Of a stretch of DNA of 64,000 nucleotides, positions 49,669-61,195 are shown piece after piece. Under the pieces are notes generated by a model. It was not told the DNA's origin. It did no database searches and saw nothing but the letters and a program-made list of their open reading frames with translations. How positions within the stretch are numbered: position 1 is the stretch's first letter; each line of letters begins with the position of its first letter. Position numbers and translations under genes: made by a program. Source of the DNA: Mayamaea pseudoterrestris (Eukaryota; Bacillariophyta; Bacillariophyceae; Sellaphorales; Sellaphoraceae); contig BROI01000002.1 in NCBI GenBank assembly GCA_027923505.1, positions 496,001 to 560,000 of the forward strand, given 5' to 3'.

Positions 49669-52600
49669 ATGAATCATTCAAATCCTACCATCAACGCCGA
49701 CGTTTCGTCGCAACTGCTCAACGAGTCGTACTCTTGCTTCGACGACGACGATGGAGCAGATCTTGCTTGTTCCGTCGCAGCCACCGAAGCGTCAAGTGAG
49801 GAAGAAAAGCTGCGTGCGCTCAAATCAAGTCGCAGACTTGTTCGACCGTTAGTTTTAGCATTCATTCTTGGAACTGGTCTTGTCGTCTCGGTGACTGTGC
49901 TCGTGGTAACGAGGAGGCAAGATGAGCGACTCTGTCAAGAAGCAGCGACACAAGCCGCTGCAAGTATGCAACTTTACGTCGAAGACAACCTTCGCACCAC
50001 CGTCGACACGACCACGTTTACTATCAGCGATGACTGCGTTTCCTCTTGGCCTGCGATTGCTAGCGCATTGATTGCCGCTTGCTTTCTCGCGGCAGCCATT
50101 GGCTTCGCGTGGTACGACCGACGCCAGCAGCGCAAGTACGACAAGGCGCAACAGCTGGCGGAGCGAACAACATCCTTGGTGGCCTCATTGTATCCCAAGC
50201 AAGTGCGAGACCGCTTGCTAAACCAAGACAAAGAGCAGGCACCAAACAAATTCAACATGAAACAGTCAAAGGTAAACCGAACCATTCCAGCTGGCGATTT
50301 GGATGTAATGACGAGTAAGAGTCCATCGAGCAAGCAGCAGGTTGCTGCCAAGAGCCAGTCTATTGAGCTACTGTCTAGTCAATCAGGGGATCTACAACCG
50401 CCAGCAGCAAGGAGAACGTTGATGAAACGAGACGAAACGCCTCTCGGCGCCACCATTGACGACACTGTCGAAATATTCACCTCCCGACCCATTGCAGACT
50501 TTTTTCCAGATACTACTCTTCTCTTTGCCGACATTGCTGGATTTACGGCATGGTCATCGGCGAGGCAGCCGACCGAAGTGTAAGCAGACGAGTCAATTTG
50601 TTGGACGATTACATCTTCGTGTCTTACATCTTTCGACTTGATGCATCACAGGTTCATGTTGCTCGAAACGTTGTATGGAAACTTTGACATTATTGCGGAG
50701 AAATATGGCATTTTCAAGGTTGAGACTAGTAAGTACGCGTGGGCGTGGGGGCTGCCAAAGACTCACAAAGATTCATACTCACACGTTGACGACGTCGTTA
50801 CAATATGATAGTTGGGGATTGCTATGGTAAGTTGCAACGAAGATGCACGACTCTCGCTCAAATTGATTCCCTCTTTTAGTTGCCGCATTTGGTTTGCCGG
50901 AACCAAGAAATGATCATGCTGTTGCAATGTGTCGATTCGCTCGTGACTGTTTGTCCAAAGACCAAAGAACTGGTGAAGAAGCTTGAGAAGAAATTGGGAC
51001 CCGATACCGCTGAGCTGCATATGCGAGTTGGTATCCATTCAGGCTCTGTCACGGGAGGGGTATTGCGAGGCGCCAAGAGTCGGTTTCAGGTGAGTTTCCG
51101 CAACTCGCTTTCGTTCGCAAGGGCACACATATTGGACATGCTGATAAAATATCTTATTATTTCGATAGCTCTTTGGCGACGCAATGAATATGTGTGCGCG
51201 AATCGAAACGAATGGGGAGAAGGGCAGGGTCCACCTATCACAGGCAACTGCTGACGCATTGTTGGCAGCTGGAAAAGATAAATGGTTTATTGCGCGAGAA
51301 GAAAAGGTCTACGCTAAAGGTAAAGGAGAACTGCAAACATACTGGCTCAAAGTCGGAAAGAAACATCACGACAAATCAAAGCGCAAGTCTAGGTCGAGGC
51401 TTCTGAGCACCAGCAACATTGATACCGTCAAGGAGGAAGAGGACGGTGATGAGGACCTTGGCAGCGAGAGCATTTGGTCTGAGCATTTGGTCTGATTCGG
51501 ATTACGATTCTGACGACTCGGAAAATGCATTTGATTCTGAGGAGCTTCTCTCTAACCTGGTCTCTGAAAAGACGTCCCGGCTGATCGATTGGAACGTTGA
51601 CAATCTGCTAAGACTTTTAAAAGAGGTGATAGCGTCCAAACGACTTCGTGGTGTCAACCAAGAAACGATATCGGTTGATTCGAAAGACGACTCCAGAATT
51701 CCACTGGACGACTTGAAGGAATGTCTCGAGTTTGATCCGCTTCCAAGGAGAGTGACACCAAGTGAGCTGGCCCTCGTTCAGCTCGACCAACGAGTAGTCT
51801 CGCAATTGCACGACTTTTGCACAAACATTGCAATCATGTACAAAGACAATGCGTTCAATAACTTTGAACGAGCGTCGCAGATGTTGCTGGCTGTAACGAA
51901 GTTCGTTGCCCGAGTGGATGAAAAGGCCATGCTAGGCGCTGGAAAGCATTTCTCTCACGACCCCCTGGCCGTCTTCGCTTGTGCCTTCAGCGCTATCGTG
52001 CGCGATATTGACCATCCAGGTGTCTCGAATAAAGTGCTTGCACAGGAGAATGAAAAGATGAGCAAACATTTTCGAAATACGAGCATTGCGGAGCAGAACT
52101 CATTTGATTTGGCGTTTGGGCTACTCATGGATAATTCTTATTCCGCCCTGCGCGCAGCTCTTTTCTCTTCTCAAAGTGATTTAATACGGTTCCGCCACAT
52201 CGCCGTTAACTTGGTCCTTTCGAGTGATATTTCAAGATTAGCAATAAAGAATCAAAGGTGGGAGCAAGCTCTTCTTATGAGTGGCGAAACCGCACATGAA
52301 CAGAATTATAGGGCATCGATCGTCTGTGAATTCATGCTAGCTGCGACAGAGATTATTCACACAATGCAGCATGTTGAAATATACAACAAGTGGAACGAAC
52401 GATTGTTCTCCGAACATCATGCTGCATGTCGGCGGGGCCGAGTCAAGGACCCATCCGCTTCATTTTTTAATGGCCAGCTCAAAAACTTTGACGGCGTCGT
52501 CATTCCGCTAGCCGAAAAACTTTCAAATTGCGGTGTTTTTGGCTCTCTTGGTTCGGAATGTCTCGCGTCAGCTCTTAGTAATCGACAATGCTGGCATGAG

Positions 52601-53032
52601 ACGTGCATCCAGTTGGTAGCGACAATGGCGGAACAGCATGCCAAAACGGACAATGCCCCCTCCTCACGTATATCCCCCATCTCTGTTGCAATAGATGGTC
52701 TTCGGCAACGGGAGAAAAGACCCGCTCACGACAGCGAAAAGTTTGCGGCAGAGTCATCGGCTCATCTTGAGCCAAAAAATGATACCGACAAAAATTTGAA
52801 AGGTATAGCCAAGCGGGCAACCAGCTCCAATTTTGGTTCCGCAATGAGTTTGCTGATGAATCAAGTGGATGCGATGCAAAAGATGGAGGAGCACATTCTT
52901 ACAACGAGTTTGCACGAATGTCAATCGTATGGCTCCTCCGCTGGAGTGTCCATCACTGGCAGTGACGATGATGGAAGCGCAGGCACCGACGAAAGCTTTT
53001 CAATGGATGGTTCTATTAACAGTCATTATTAA
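49669..53032 (+). pseudogene. Degenerate membrane nucleotide cyclase-phosphodiesterase
   Basis: Exons are 49669-50579, 50652-50728, 50812-50826 (15-nt microexon), 50880-51089 and 51169-53032. The protein has two membrane helices (about 60-81 and 127-148) with only about 45 residues between them. A class III cyclase domain follows (LFADIAGFTAW, FKVET/IGDCY, LFGDAMNMCARIE), then a C-terminal cyclic-nucleotide phosphodiesterase domain. Compared with the intact paralogue at 56882-61195, one extra base near 50958-50961 shifts the cyclase frame. A 13-bp tandem duplication (51468-51480 and 51481-51493, GAGCATTTGGTCT) shifts it again before the PDE. The PDE has lost metal-binding His (RDIDHPG for HDIDHPG; NNFERAS for HCFDHAS). 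It is likely a decaying gene; sequencing error could explain the indels but not the lost His. Confidence 0.75.
50812..50826 (+). other. 15-nt microexon encoding the cyclase GDCY motif
   Basis: The exon is TTGGGGATTGCTATG, with a TAG acceptor before it and a GTAAGT donor after it. Spliced in, it supplies IGDCY(V), which includes the second metal-binding Asp of class III cyclases. Introns of 83 and 53 nt flank it. Confidence 0.85.
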
Positions 53033-53074
53033 AGAAAATTCAAAATTCGTGCTTATTTATGTCAAGTCCGCCTA

Positions 53075-56000
53075 CTAAGTATGATTCTTTTGTTTGGAAT
53101 GCGATAAAATGCTTCGCAAGCGTTCCACGGATGACAAACTTTTCAGGGCTGAGGCGAGAGTTAACATATGAGCGGCCTTAGCAGCATCTTGGTGGGCCAC
53201 CCATGCTTTGACATCGGTGCAAGATATACGAAGCGCTCCCATATTACCAGGCACGGAATAAGTATTTAAGGGGGGATCTGAGAGAACGCAACACATGTCT
53301 GAGACAGAATTCACCTTATTGTAGTAAGACAAATGCACGTGACTTACAAAATTCCTCCTGTAAAAGGCGCTGCACTTCAGGTCGCAGGATAGGACGCAGT
53401 TTTAAGGCAGATCCAAGTCCGCGTCCAGTGACAATGACAATATCACAAGCCGAGGCTCTCGAGTTTCCCCTTATCTCGTACATGTGCTTCTGCAAAGCAA
53501 TTCTCACAGACGATCGAGCAACAGCACGGTTCATGCGGTGTAGGTCAAGTACGACACATGGCGTGTCATCGATCTTAGACGCTTTGAGAGAAAATGGCAG
53601 GCAACCTCTCGCAATCGCAGCTAAGAACAATTCGTCGGCAGCAGCATATAATCCTTCGTTCGAGACGGCGGTAATAGCCGATACGTACAGCAGCATCTCA
53701 TAGCTACTACCGTCGACTGCATCTTCAGCAGGAGCTTGCAAACACGTCGCGGCCAAGCGTATGACTTCCTTGTCTCGGCCACGCAAAGAAAGAGCGCGAA
53801 TGGTCTCTTGTACTGCATCGATCGGCGGGCGTCTACCGCTCCATTGAATCCAGTCTTCTAAAGTTCGTACTGCCCACGCATATTGGCTTCGAATGGAAAG
53901 ACATTTTATGGCACTTGTAAGACAACGTGAGATGCGTCTGTATTCACTCAATGTATGCGGTGGCGTTGTCTTGCATGCCGGGGTAGGGTGCAGGCGTCCA
54001 ACGTACGGCCGAATAAATTGCAACGTCGACAAGCAAACTTTCCAATGGCCTGATCTGCTCGCTGCCTCAAGCAACAAAGTCCATTCCGGGAGATGCATAG
54101 ACAAGCTTGAATAAATTCCTTCCGTGAAAGTACCTCGTGAACTTTGAGTTGTCTCGTCCAGCTTTTCAATTTTTCCTTCGTTCTTAGCTGCTATTCGTGA
54201 CAGATTTTGGATGTCATCACAAAACTGCAAAGCGGATGTTACGTTACCGTGACGTGCAGAGCTTTTCATCAGGCGATAATGCAATGCAGGTAGCATGGAG
54301 CCTTCGTTTCTTCTCAAATTTTTAACTGATAAACTCGGCTGAGTTGATCCACGAGAAATTTGCATCCGTGCGAGTAGCGATTGATGCAACTGGAGCAAAT
54401 GACGTCGGGCTTCTGGGAATAAGCCGGCATAGCCACACGCCCCACAAACAAGTGCCACAAGCGTAGCTGGCGGGTTGCCAAAACTATCGACAAGCACAGA
54501 AGCTTTTCTTGCGTGTTCTTGTGCTTCGATCAAGGGAGCGTCGTCTCCGTTTGCGAGCCGGCTACGTGTTACAGAGGCTCTAGCGTATGCCTCAGCAACA
54601 CTCCGCATAATATCGCAAGAGGTAACAACACCCTTTTCATGCATTAGATCAAAAACCTGCCGGCAGGTAGGAAAATCTTCGTTGACAAGGCATGCCCTGA
54701 TCGCTCGCGACCAAATTTCTTTCGTAACGTTCGGAAAGCGATTTAGCACAGAATCAACATGCAGCATCTGCAAGTGCTCCCTTGCCACGTCCTCTCCATC
54801 GATTGCACGCAAAAGCTGAGGTATCAAGCCTGTTTTACCGCCATGACCTAAGCAATCAAGCAATTGCGCCAATGTTTCCTCATTTGGCCTAACACTACGT
54901 CCCTTGCTAACCATTTGCGAGACACAGACGAATGATTCTTCAGCATGTCCATCGCGAGACATGGCCGCCAACGCCGAATTCATCAATTCCGTCTCGCCGT
55001 TATAACATACTGGTTCGTCGGCGAGCGCACGGTCTAGCATTCGATGCACGCTCGTCGGACCACATGCGCCGACGGCTAGAATTGCTTGCCGATAGGTAGC
55101 AAGGTTCTTGGCGACTCGCATATCCGTCATTTGATCAAGGAAACCATGAGCAAGTGATTCCGCATCTGATGTATGAACAAGCTTTGCAAGATATTCCCAT
55201 TCAGCAGGTTGCAATCTGACAGCAGCACAAAGTGCAAACAAGGTGTTGAATGTTACAGTGTCAGGCATTGTTTGTGACTGTGGCTGCATTCGCTGCAGCA
55301 AGTTTAGTGCTGTCTCCAGTCGTTCCTTCGACTTTGCACGGCCACCACCTTGAACAAGTGACTGCAACATGCCATTGTATACGTATGTATTCGCATCGAC
55401 GAGTGGGTCGTCCATCAAATCATTTAGTAATTGCATGACCGTTTCGTATTGTCCTGCACGAGCGCACGCCGTAATGACAGCAGAGTAGCCATACACATTG
55501 GGGCGCGGCAGTCGCCAAGTTTTACTGGCGTTCACATCGTTGCTCAATTGTTGCTGCATGCTTTGAAAGAGTTGCAACGACAAGCGCCAGGAGTGGCTCG
55601 CGCCAAGCACCATGGTGCAAGTCACTTCATCCGGCACAATGTCAAAATCGCGCATGATTTGCAAACATGCCAAGGCATGGCCGGGATGCTCACTTGCGAA
55701 CACTTGGCTAGCACGTTCGTTCAAGCGCAGTAAATTGGAAAATATAGGATTGTTCAAGGTAATTTTCGAAAAGCATTCGTCCAAAAGTTTGATTGCCTCC
55801 TTCCACTGCCAACAAGGCGATGCTAAAATGGTTCGCAAATGCTTGTTTCTAATGCGATCAATCTCATAGTTGGGTTGTTGATTGTCCTGTATTGAGTTTG
55901 TCAGCGCCTGCAGTAAAATTCCAACGCTGTATTGATCCACTTGTCCGTTTACAGACAAATGATCGCGAAAAAGTTGCACCGCCGCCTTCACCTTGTTGTG

Positions 56001-56606
56001 ACTGGAGAGCGCTTCCAGCATGGCGTTGACTTCTAGAGGCGTCACAGTAGTTGTATCTACCATGGTCCAAATCTTTTTGATTTTATTAATGCTCGCAGAG
56101 GTTTGTCGCAAATTCCGAATGGCTTCGCCAAGAATGCGATTGCTGACTCGACGACCTTTATTGTAATGTTGCGCTCCCTGAATGAGCATCAGCACCAAGC
56201 GATAGTCATTAACTGAGCAAGCAACGCGAATAGCTTGAATGATTGCCTGTGTCATGGCTTGGTTTAGTTCGTCGTCTTTTAAAGAGAAGGTGCTTGGGCA
56301 AGTGTTTGCCTGCAAGTAATGCATGAGCGATCGGGCGGGTTTCAGCCTTGTATCTTTTGAAGCTTTATCCAGTCGCTTGACTCGCTGTATATTATGATAG
56401 TACGCCCAAAATAGTTCTGTGTCATTTCGTAATGGAGCTGATAGGATATTTGTCGGGTCGCTGACTACAGAATTGACCATGCAGAATGGATGATCGCGTG
56501 CTCGACTCGTGCCGATTGCACGAGGGGTATGGAGCGATGCGAGAAACGCAGTCGCAGTCGTTGCAATGACCACGAGCAGTAGTCCAATTAATGCTCGTCC
56601 AATCAT
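53075..56606 (-). CDS. Plastid-targeted PPR-SMR protein, two exons
   Basis: Exon 1 is 53348-56606 and exon 2 is 53075-53277, with a 70-nt intron (GTAAGT...TCTCAG), giving 1153 residues. The signal peptide (LIGLLLVVIATTATA) is followed by Phe (FLASLH), the diatom plastid signature. Pentatricopeptide helices fill the middle, e.g. NVYGYSAVITACARAGQYETV, DTVTFNTLFALCAA and IWSRAIRACLVNEDF. A C-terminal Smr domain begins VVLDLHRMNRAVAR and has DIVIVTGRGLGSAL (the usual TGxGxxS). Splicing completes it with EEFYPPLNTYSVPGNMGALRI. PPR-SMR proteins (e.g. GUN1, pTAC2 in plants) act in plastid RNA processing or transcription. It lies between the two cyclase-PDE genes. Confidence 0.87.
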
Positions 56607-56881
56607 TTTATGGTGTGACTGTAGAAGGAGTCAAAAAGATGCCGTCGAAAGTTTGATGGCGTTTGCTTAATTTTGCTTTGACCGTGATCGGTGGAGGCGA
56701 CCTTATGTCGTAGCGGGTTTTACTGTGACACCCTCTACCACGAGAAGCGACATTTCTTACGGCGTAAATACGGTAGTCTTGTAACAGAATTGGGTAGTTA
56801 CTACTCTAACTATGTGTACATGATTGCTCTGCGCTATTGCGCACTCTAAAATTTTGTTTCGACAAGACACGACTGTGCTCT

Positions 56882-59800
56882 CTAAGTTGACGACGGACTC
56901 TCGTTACGAAGACGCTTCTCCTCAAGTTCCAGTCTATGCACCTGCTGCATGAGCTCGGCCACCTTGGCAGCTTGCAAAGGCATGTTTGCATTCAATGCCT
57001 TGATTGGCGATGCGGTAAACGTGGACTCACGACCCTTGTTGCAGGCTGCAACCATTTCCTGGACAATCTCCCTCCCGCAAGTGACCCATTCCAATCGATT
57101 TTGTGTAGCATAACTGTACGCTTCCTTGCTCGCCACACCAAAAACGTCGCACTGAACAAGCTTTTCAGCAGTCGGAATAATGCACTTGTCGAAAAAGGCA
57201 ATCTCTTTCTCGTAAAAGCCACTTGATGGATCTTCTGTGATCCTTCCTCGCTTGAAAGCTCGATAGAGCTCCGTAAACTGACGACCAGTCCACTGGCGAT
57301 AGATATGCCAATGTTGCATTGCATGAATAACATCCGAAGCGCGAACAACATACTCCATGATGAGCGTGGCCTTACGGTCGCCATTGTCGAACTCCCTAGA
57401 AGCATCTTCGCCGAATGCACTAGTCCAGCGCTTATTTCGGGCATCGCGGACAGTATCATCCGACACGTCGGTCGACAAGACGCAATTCATGACGAGAGAG
57501 CGGAAACGTTCCATTTCTTCAGCCGTCTCAAAAATTGCGGCTCGCAGGGCCGGGTACTGTTCATCGGTCAAGAGTCCCCATGCCAGATCGAACGAATTTT
57601 GCTCCGCGACGCTGACTCCTTGGTAAGCGTCCGCCAACTCGGCGTTCTCCTTGACAAGCACATCATTAGGAACTCCAGGATGATCAATGTCATGAATCAA
57701 AGCACTGAAAACACATGCAAATTGAGTGAGGGGACACGATGATAGGCCGTGGGTTCGTTCATGAAGCTCGCTTGCACCATCAATGAGGTTGTCAAATCGC
57801 CGACCTGGCGTGCTCTTGCCAATTGTCATGCGCGATAAGAACTTGGTGACACTGAGCATTACATGAGATGCATGGTCAAAGCAGTGGAATGTAAGCTTGG
57901 AGTTGTGCATAATGGCAACATTGGTTACAAAATCGTGTAGTTCCTGAATGACTTCCTGGTCCAAGGTAACATCATCCGTGCTTCCATTGTCAAGCGGAAT
58001 AGCTGAAATAATCGGGTCAAACTTTGGCATAGATATCACATCCTTAACTTGAAAGGAAAGAGGAGCTTCCTGCGCACAGTGAGGCGAAGGGAAAATTATG
58101 TCGATATGGTTCATCTGGTTCTTAACGGTCCGAGTGGCGGTCGCCATCCGCTTGCGTTTGATCATTTTCAGAAAGCGGATTAAAACCTCCGTATTGAACT
58201 CAACCAGACGAGCTGTCTTTGGAGATACAAGGTCATGCAGTAGCTTCTCTGTCTCCATGTCCGAGTCTGAGTTATCCGAATCCGTATCGGAGTCCGAGTC
58301 GTCATCTGCCTCATCCTCGGTAACGTCACAACTCGACAAATCTTGTCGGGAGGTGTCCTCATCTCGGTCTCGGTCGCCACCCTTCCGGGAAGCCTTTTGT
58401 CGCGTGGCACCAGACTTGAGCCAGAATGTGTTCAGCTCGCCTTTGCCCTTTGCAAAAACCTTTTCCTCGCGACTGTAGAACCAATTTACCTTGCCTGCAG
58501 CTACGAGCAAATCGGCTGTTTCTTGCGAAAGGTGGATGCGACCTTTCATTCCGGTCGTTTCAATACGAGCACATGTGTTCATACTGTCCCCGAAAAGTTG
58601 AAGATATAAAACCAGCAATGAGTGAGGACATGCTGATGAAGAGACAAATTGTCTGCGATCCAAACTAGTCCTAAACGTACCTATCCCCGAACAACTGAAA
58701 TCGGCTTTTCTCACCCCGTAACACACCTCCTGTCACAGGCCCAGAATGTATACCGATTCGCAAATGGAGATCAGAAGTATCGGGTCCTAGAATAGACTCC
58801 AACTTACGAACGAGCTCTTTTGTTTTTGACAGTATATCTCGAGCGAATCGACACATGGCAACGCAATGGTCCTTGCGAGGTTCAGGAAGTCCACATGCCG
58901 CGACTGTAAGATTTAAAGAGTAAATTAAGATTGCTAGTCAGCCTTCTGCAATGGAGTTGCAACAAACACAAGCCGACGATTTTCTTAGCTTACCGTAACA
59001 ATCGCCGACTATCGGTGAAGCGGCATAAAAGGCGTGTAAGCGAAATGACTTAAAATCACACCGCAAATTAAGTGGCCTACCGACTTACCTGTCTCAACTT
59101 TGAAAATGCCTCTCTTCTTGGCAATTGTATCAAAATTACGATAAAGAGTTTCAAGCAACGTAAAACTGAAAGCCATGATAAAAATCAACGGGTAAGTTTT
59201 AGGTGACAGTATTCACACAAAGCCTCCATACGCGTTCGCGGCAGGCTTACACTTCAGTTGGCTGTCTAGCCGATGACCATGCCGTAAAGCCGGCTAAATC
59301 GGCAAATAACTAATGAAACAGATCGGTGAGAGTGTTGTTGCGATTATGCCTTTCAGAGCAGCGGCAGAGTTGGTGCAACTTGCTTACCAGTGTGGCTACA
59401 GGGAACAAGTCGGCGATTGGGCGAGTACGGAACATTTCTCCACTGTCATCTTCTTCAACGTGCGCTTCCATCTCATGCATTGTCTTTTGCTTCACATTCC
59501 GTCTGCCGGACTGCTTAGATCGTTTCGACTGGGCTTCACTACCTTCGTCTTTTTGAAATAGCCGGTCGTGCACCTGTGTCGGAAATAGCGATGAAACAAG
59601 CGCATTCGACCGCGCTGCCTTTTCAGCCACTTTGGCAATACGCCCTTCAAGAAACTTGTCGTAAAGGACATAAAAGAAGGATAGGGCCACGAACATGACA
59701 AACAAAATGAGTGGCATCAGATTGGCTCCTTTCGAATTACTGAAGCTGCTGTACGACGCAAACAATTGAACGCTGTAAACGCAACCCCTTCCGGTAGAGT

Positions 59801-61195
59801 GTTTTACGCCGTCGCCAAAGAGCGGAAAAGTTCCAGTCAAACGAGCCAAATCGCTAGTTTGCTGCAGATTGTCGTCACCGATGACTCCAGTCTGTTTCAG
59901 TTAAACAAGATGGTGAGGTTTGCCCTATGCACATGATGATATTGTCCTGCATTAATAAAAACGCACCTTCTCGCCATCCATGTAATAGTAAGATTGTCCG
60001 CACGTATTCTTTAAAGCAAAGTTGACACCTTCCGCAGCGCCCGAGCTAACCAAGGCTGACATGAACAAGTCCCAGGATAGTGATGAAATGAGCGCCGACA
60101 TGACCTTCTTTGAGGAAGCTGCACTCTTGTCGTGAATGGGATAGAGCAAGACTGCATGACTGCCACCATCCACCATATCGTTCCAAATCGCGGAGGTATT
60201 TTCCATTCCCGAAATGACAAAAGAGTCGCCCGATAGAAGTGCATCCAAAAGCGGTGGAAAGAAATCCGAGGCATGCATATCTTGATTGACAACGTCTCGA
60301 GTTGCTGGTGGCGGCGATGTTTGCCAGAGAGGAACAAACGGCGTCGGACGAAAGATAGATGGAATGGATGTGCCATCTACATCCTTTCCAAACCAAATGT
60401 ACGGGGTGGTGCTTGTATCAGCTGGGCTTTCAAGGTCTGCTAGCTCAAAGCTTTCTTCGATCCATAAATCGTTTGCCATCGAGTAGTTGGCCCATTCATT
60501 GCCACTGTCTCTCATTTCGATAATGGGCGCGTACGAAACAACCTGCAATCCATTTTCGAGAACATCGCGTCCGGCGTACTCAAAGCGAGGCAGAGTAACA
60601 AAATTCGTCTGCTTCTTAGCTACAAGAAGAGCTTCCCTTTCGAATTGGTCCCCGAGTCGCTCAAGCGACTGCATTATACTTTGTGTGTGATCGTTTGCTC
60701 TTCCATTGAGTGATACAACAAGAGCTTGAAACTGATATCGGAAAGTAAATGAGGCATGTTCGTTAGCTGCAGTCATAAGTGGCATCAATCTGTGTAGTAG
60801 ACGATCGCAGCAACAGCACATACCTGTTGGTCAATCTCACTCCGTTCCAGTGTGACGAGCGATTGAAACGCCAAGACGGAAAGCCCAGCTCCAATGAGCA
60901 GCAAAACGCTGACGACAACAATCCTCCAGTTTCTGTGATGCTTTGACTCCGTTTCGATGGCCTTGGCAACTTCGTCGCCATCCGCCGCCGAAGACCCAGC
61001 AAACTCGTCGTCGCCATCTGTTTCGAGCGATCCATCGTCATCGTTGGAATCACTCGCCTCGGAGCCGTGGTCAACCTTGCGAGCAGATGGATGTTGCTCA
61101 ACTTGCTGCAATCGAGAATTGCCATCAGACAATAGGCCGTCGATGGAAGCCATTGCCGTCGTTTTGGAGCGAATGGATGATCTTTGTGAAGGCAT
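56882..61195 (-). CDS. Receptor-type membrane nucleotide cyclase-phosphodiesterase, eight exons
   Basis: Exons in transcript order are 60824-61195, 59967-60731, 59388-59891, 59251-59309, 59089-59165, 58994-59008 (15-nt microexon), 58681-58903 and 56882-58583. All phases agree, giving 1238 residues. The cytosolic N-terminus precedes helix 1 (IVVVSVLLLIGAGLSVLAF), an ectodomain of about 320 residues, and helix 2 (LILFVMFVALSFFYVLY). The class III cyclase domain has LFADLAGFTAW and GDCY (metal Asp), KVET (the Glu is guanylate-cyclase-like) and LFGDSMNTCARIE. After an acidic linker comes a PDE catalytic domain with HCFDHASHV and HDIDHPG (metal ligands intact). One polypeptide could thus both make and destroy cyclic nucleotide under extracellular control. 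Whether the product is cAMP or cGMP is undecided. Confidence 0.87.
58994..59008 (-). other. 15-nt microexon encoding the cyclase GDCY motif (intact paralogue)
   Basis: On the minus strand the exon reads TCGGCGATTGTTACG, after a TAG acceptor and before a GTAAGC donor. It gives VGDCY(V) at the same codon positions and phase as the microexon at 50812-50826. Confidence 0.87.

Noticed and set aside
51419-51495. Programmed ribosomal frameshifting between the cyclase and PDE domains
   Set aside because: The change is exactly explained by a perfect 13-bp tandem duplication, no slippery heptamer or pause structure is evident, and the intact paralogue reads through in one frame.
60732-60823. Alternative first intron of the minus-strand cyclase ending at ACTGCAG
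   Set aside because: The reading phase does not match the strong donor; the acceptor at GATATCAG, 92 nt downstream of the donor with a CTAAC branch, keeps the frame and gives a continuous QQFQALV sequence.
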